The notes beneath the pieces were generated by a model that saw only the letters and a list, made by a program, of their open reading frames with translations, did not search any database and was not told the DNA's origin. A stretch of DNA of 24,947 nt from Bacteroidota bacterium (lineage in GTDB: Bacteria > Bacteroidota > Bacteroidia > Chitinophagales > Chitinophagaceae): NCBI GenBank assembly GCA_023415275.1, contig JAEZLJ010000065.1, positions 1-24,947 on the forward strand, read 5' to 3'. Position numbers and translations under genes: made by a program. This document shows positions 23,018-24,947 of this stretch, in pieces (within the stretch, counting starts at the first letter, position 1; every line of letters starts with the position of its first letter).

Positions 23018-24241
23018 ATGGGTAATCCTATAGAGAACAGTTGGAGGGAGAAAGCCATCTTTATCACCATGCTGATGATGCTGGCAGGTTTATTCATATC
23101 ACGCGCCACACTCTCTATCAGCATGACTGCCTTTCTTTTTCTGGCTATTGTGCACCAGGATTGGAAGGCGCAACTCACCAGCTTTATTCACCACCCATAT
23201 CTTTTAGCCCTGGCCATTCTTTTTTTCGTTCCATTTATTTCCGGCCTATGGAGCCATAACAAGCAGGAATGGATGGCCGTAATGCAGATTAAACTACCCC
23301 TATTGTTTTTTCCTGTTGCATTTGCAGGCTCCTGGCAATTGAATGCCAGGCAATGGAAGATAATAGCATTTGCCTTTTTGGGCCTGGTATTGTGTGGTGC
23401 TGCATGGAGCATGACTCAATATCTTTTGAACAGTAACAGCTGGAACCAGGACTACCTGAAGGCTAAGCTTATGGCCACACCCCTGGAGAATGATCATATC
23501 CGCTTTAGCTGGCTGGTAGCAGCAGGGACATTGCTTTCCCTGCAACTGTGGAAAGACAGCGTAGGACGTGAAAGAATATTACTGGGCTTGATGGCAATAG
23601 TCTTCTCTATTTACCTTCACCTGCTGGCTGCACGCATGGGACTTGCCTGCCTCTATATGGTGTTGCTGGTATATGCAGTTCAGTGGGTGAGACAACGCCG
23701 CAAAGCTTATATGTTTTTGCTGGTGATACTGCTGTTGCCCTTACTGGCATGGTTGGCCTTCCCCACTTTCCAGAACAGGATCCGGTACATGATTTACGAT
23801 ATTACCAACGTTCGCTCAGGCATATACCTTCCAGGTTCCAATGATGGGGCCAGGATGCTTTCCTTACAGGCGGGCTGGCATATTTTGCAGGAATCACTGG
23901 TGGGTGTAGGCGCTGGTGATCTGCAGCCTGGAATGCATCAATGGTATGCTGAACATACACCGGCATTGGCAACCGGGGAGCGCTTTCTGCCCTGCAGTGA
24001 ACTATTGGTATTTGGTGGAGTAGCAGGCTGGCCGGGCATGATCATTTTAATTGGAATATTAATGGTTCCTTTTCTTTACCCGCCAAAGCGTAAACAGGTT
24101 TTTTGGTATTGTTTAAATGCAATAGTAGTTTTCAGTTTTGTTTTTGACATGAGCATAGAAGCTCAGTTTGGTGTTTTTATATTTTCCTTTTTACCACTTT
24201 GGTGGTGGAAATGGCTGAATCAATTGGAGCTGGATGGGTAA
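23018..24241 (+). CDS. O-antigen ligase / polymerase-like membrane protein
   Basis: 407 residues with about ten to twelve hydrophobic segments spread over the whole length. A large periplasmic loop (about 255-315) contains FQNRIRYMIYDITNVRSG and GAGDLQPGMHQWYAEHTP. This is the layout of the Wzy_C/WaaL family, in which arginines in the loop bind the lipid-linked glycan. It would join or polymerise surface polysaccharide at the periplasmic side of the inner membrane. Whether it acts as ligase or polymerase cannot be decided. The stop overlaps the next gene's start by 8 nt (ATGGGTAA), so the two are translationally coupled. Confidence 0.82.
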   Translation: MGNPIENSWREKAIFITMLMMLAGLFISRATLSISMTAFLFLAIVHQDWKAQLTSFIHHPYLLALAILFFVPFISGLWSHNKQEWMAVMQIKLPLLFFPVAFAGSWQLNARQWKIIAFAFLGLVLCGAAWSMTQYLLNSNSWNQDYLKAKLMATPLENDHIRFSWLVAAGTLLSLQLWKDSVGRERILLGLMAIVFSIYLHLLAARMGLACLYMVLLVYAVQWVRQRRKAYMFLLVILLLPLLAWLAFPTFQNRIRYMIYDITNVRSGIYLPGSNDGARMLSLQAGWHILQESLVGVGAGDLQPGMHQWYAEHTPALATGERFLPCSELLVFGGVAGWPGMIILIGILMVPFLYPPKRKQVFWYCLNAIVVFSFVFDMSIEAQFGVFIFSFLPLWWWKWLNQLELDG

Positions 24242-24947
24242 TACAATCTCTGTTGTTGTTGTTTGTAAAAATGAGGTCAATGCCATTGACCGGTTGCTGC
24301 AATCCGTTGGTGCAGTGAGTGATGATATCGTGATCTACGATAACGGCAGCACCGATGGCACAGTGGAAAAACTAAGACAGGCAGGTGTGCATTTGCACCA
24401 GGGGCCATGGCTGGGATTTGGCAAGACGAAAAGAGAAGCAGTGTCTTTAGCCAGGTACGACTGGATACTGAGCCTGGATGCCGATGAGTCATTGGATGAA
24501 GAACTGCAGCAGGAATTAAATCAACTGGACCTCCGGGATGAATTAGCGGTGTATGATATTCCTTTCAAAAACTTCCTGGGCAATCGGCATTTAAAATGGG
24601 GAGAGTGGGGTGGTGATCATCATATCCGCCTGTTCAATCGTAATCACGTGAACTGGAATGATGCGGTGGTGCATGAAGAATTGGTATTTCCTGGTAATAT
24701 CAAAATAAATAAGCTCAAAGGAAGCATCCTGCACCATACCATGAAAGATATGGCAGATTATAGCCATAAGATGGTTCAATATGCCTTGCTGAATGCCGAG
24801 AAATATTTTGCACAGGGCAAACGCTCGGGGTTTTTAAAGACACGGGTATCTCCTGCACTTGGTTTTTTCATGCATTATATTGTTCAATTGGGTTTTCTGG
24901 ATGGATGGGAAGGCTATACCGCTGCCCGTATGACAGCGTTTTATACG
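24234..24947 (+). CDS. WaaE/KdtX-like glycosyltransferase family 2, 3' end outside window
   Basis: 238 codons are visible and the C-terminus lies beyond the window. The GT-A nucleotide-sugar region opens with ISVVVVCKNE (5-14), then IVIYDNGSTDGT (32-43), HQGPWLGFGKTKREAVSLA (55-73) and WILSLDADESLD (77-88), the metal-binding DxD site. The later HHIRLFNR, NDAVVHEEL and LHHTMKDMADYSHKM are typical of the lipopolysaccharide core-type GT2 proteins related to WaaE. It adds a sugar to core or a surface glycan at the cytoplasmic membrane face. It is translationally coupled to the ligase-like gene. The unusual overlap ATGGGTAA fixes the start. Confidence 0.9.
   Translation, partial: MGNTISVVVVCKNEVNAIDRLLQSVGAVSDDIVIYDNGSTDGTVEKLRQAGVHLHQGPWLGFGKTKREAVSLARYDWILSLDADESLDEELQQELNQLDLRDELAVYDIPFKNFLGNRHLKWGEWGGDHHIRLFNRNHVNWNDAVVHEELVFPGNIKINKLKGSILHHTMKDMADYSHKMVQYALLNAEKYFAQGKRSGFLKTRVSPALGFFMHYIVQLGFLDGWEGYTAARMTAFYT

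Overview
The window looks like a chromosomal segment from a Bacteroidota bacterium, most likely of the Chitinophagaceae type. The lineage is an inference. It rests on a C-terminal type IX secretion sorting domain, a PorT-like outer-membrane barrel, promoters of the TTTG / TAnnTTTG kind, weak ribosome-binding sites with several TTG starts, a Cox15-type haem A synthase, and mid-range GC. I see no rRNA, tRNA, CRISPR array, transposase, integrase or phage gene.

Layout. 1-2042 (minus): a membrane-anchored alpha/beta hydrolase, cut by the window edge, coupled to a DUF998 membrane protein. 2228-5273: a VOC-fold protein, a PorT-like barrel, a YhbP-like flavin-fold protein and a secreted DUF2961/GH172 glycosidase. 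5507-7402: nicotinate phosphoribosyltransferase (pncB) convergent with ribonuclease HII (rnhB). 7525-10532: a respiratory block with a di-haem TsdA-like cytochrome, a Tat-exported DsrE-like protein and haem A synthase. 10551-12866: a patatin-like lipase fused to a polytopic membrane region. 13252-14157: a diacylglycerol/sphingosine kinase-like lipid kinase. 14488-17120: a small secreted protein, a DUF2905 protein and the ribosome-associated GTPase TypA/BipA. 17150-19000: a large glycine-rich T9SS cargo protein. 19193-24947: a small CxxC membrane protein, then a surface-polysaccharide group (GT4 glycosyltransferase, FkbM methyltransferase, second SAM methyltransferase, O-antigen-ligase-like protein, WaaE-like GT2), with the MeaB GTPase in between.

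How the genes fit together. Two themes recur. One is the cell envelope: the lipase, lipid kinase, barrel, polysaccharide assembly and T9SS cargo. The other is periplasmic redox and aerobic respiration: the TsdA-like cytochrome, DsrE-like protein and haem A synthase. The rest is housekeeping.

The most unusual sequence feature is not a gene. In the convergent gap between the patatin-like gene and the lipid-kinase gene, ten degenerate 11-bp units form two five-unit arms (13048-13102 and 13111-13165). They point in opposite directions around an exactly central 8-bp spacer that contains the palindrome ATGCAT. The 11-bp period is close to one DNA helical turn. A second, smaller repeat family, 8-bp units of the type RGTTRACA, occurs in two intergenic gaps on opposite strands (6731-6754 and 14241-14273).
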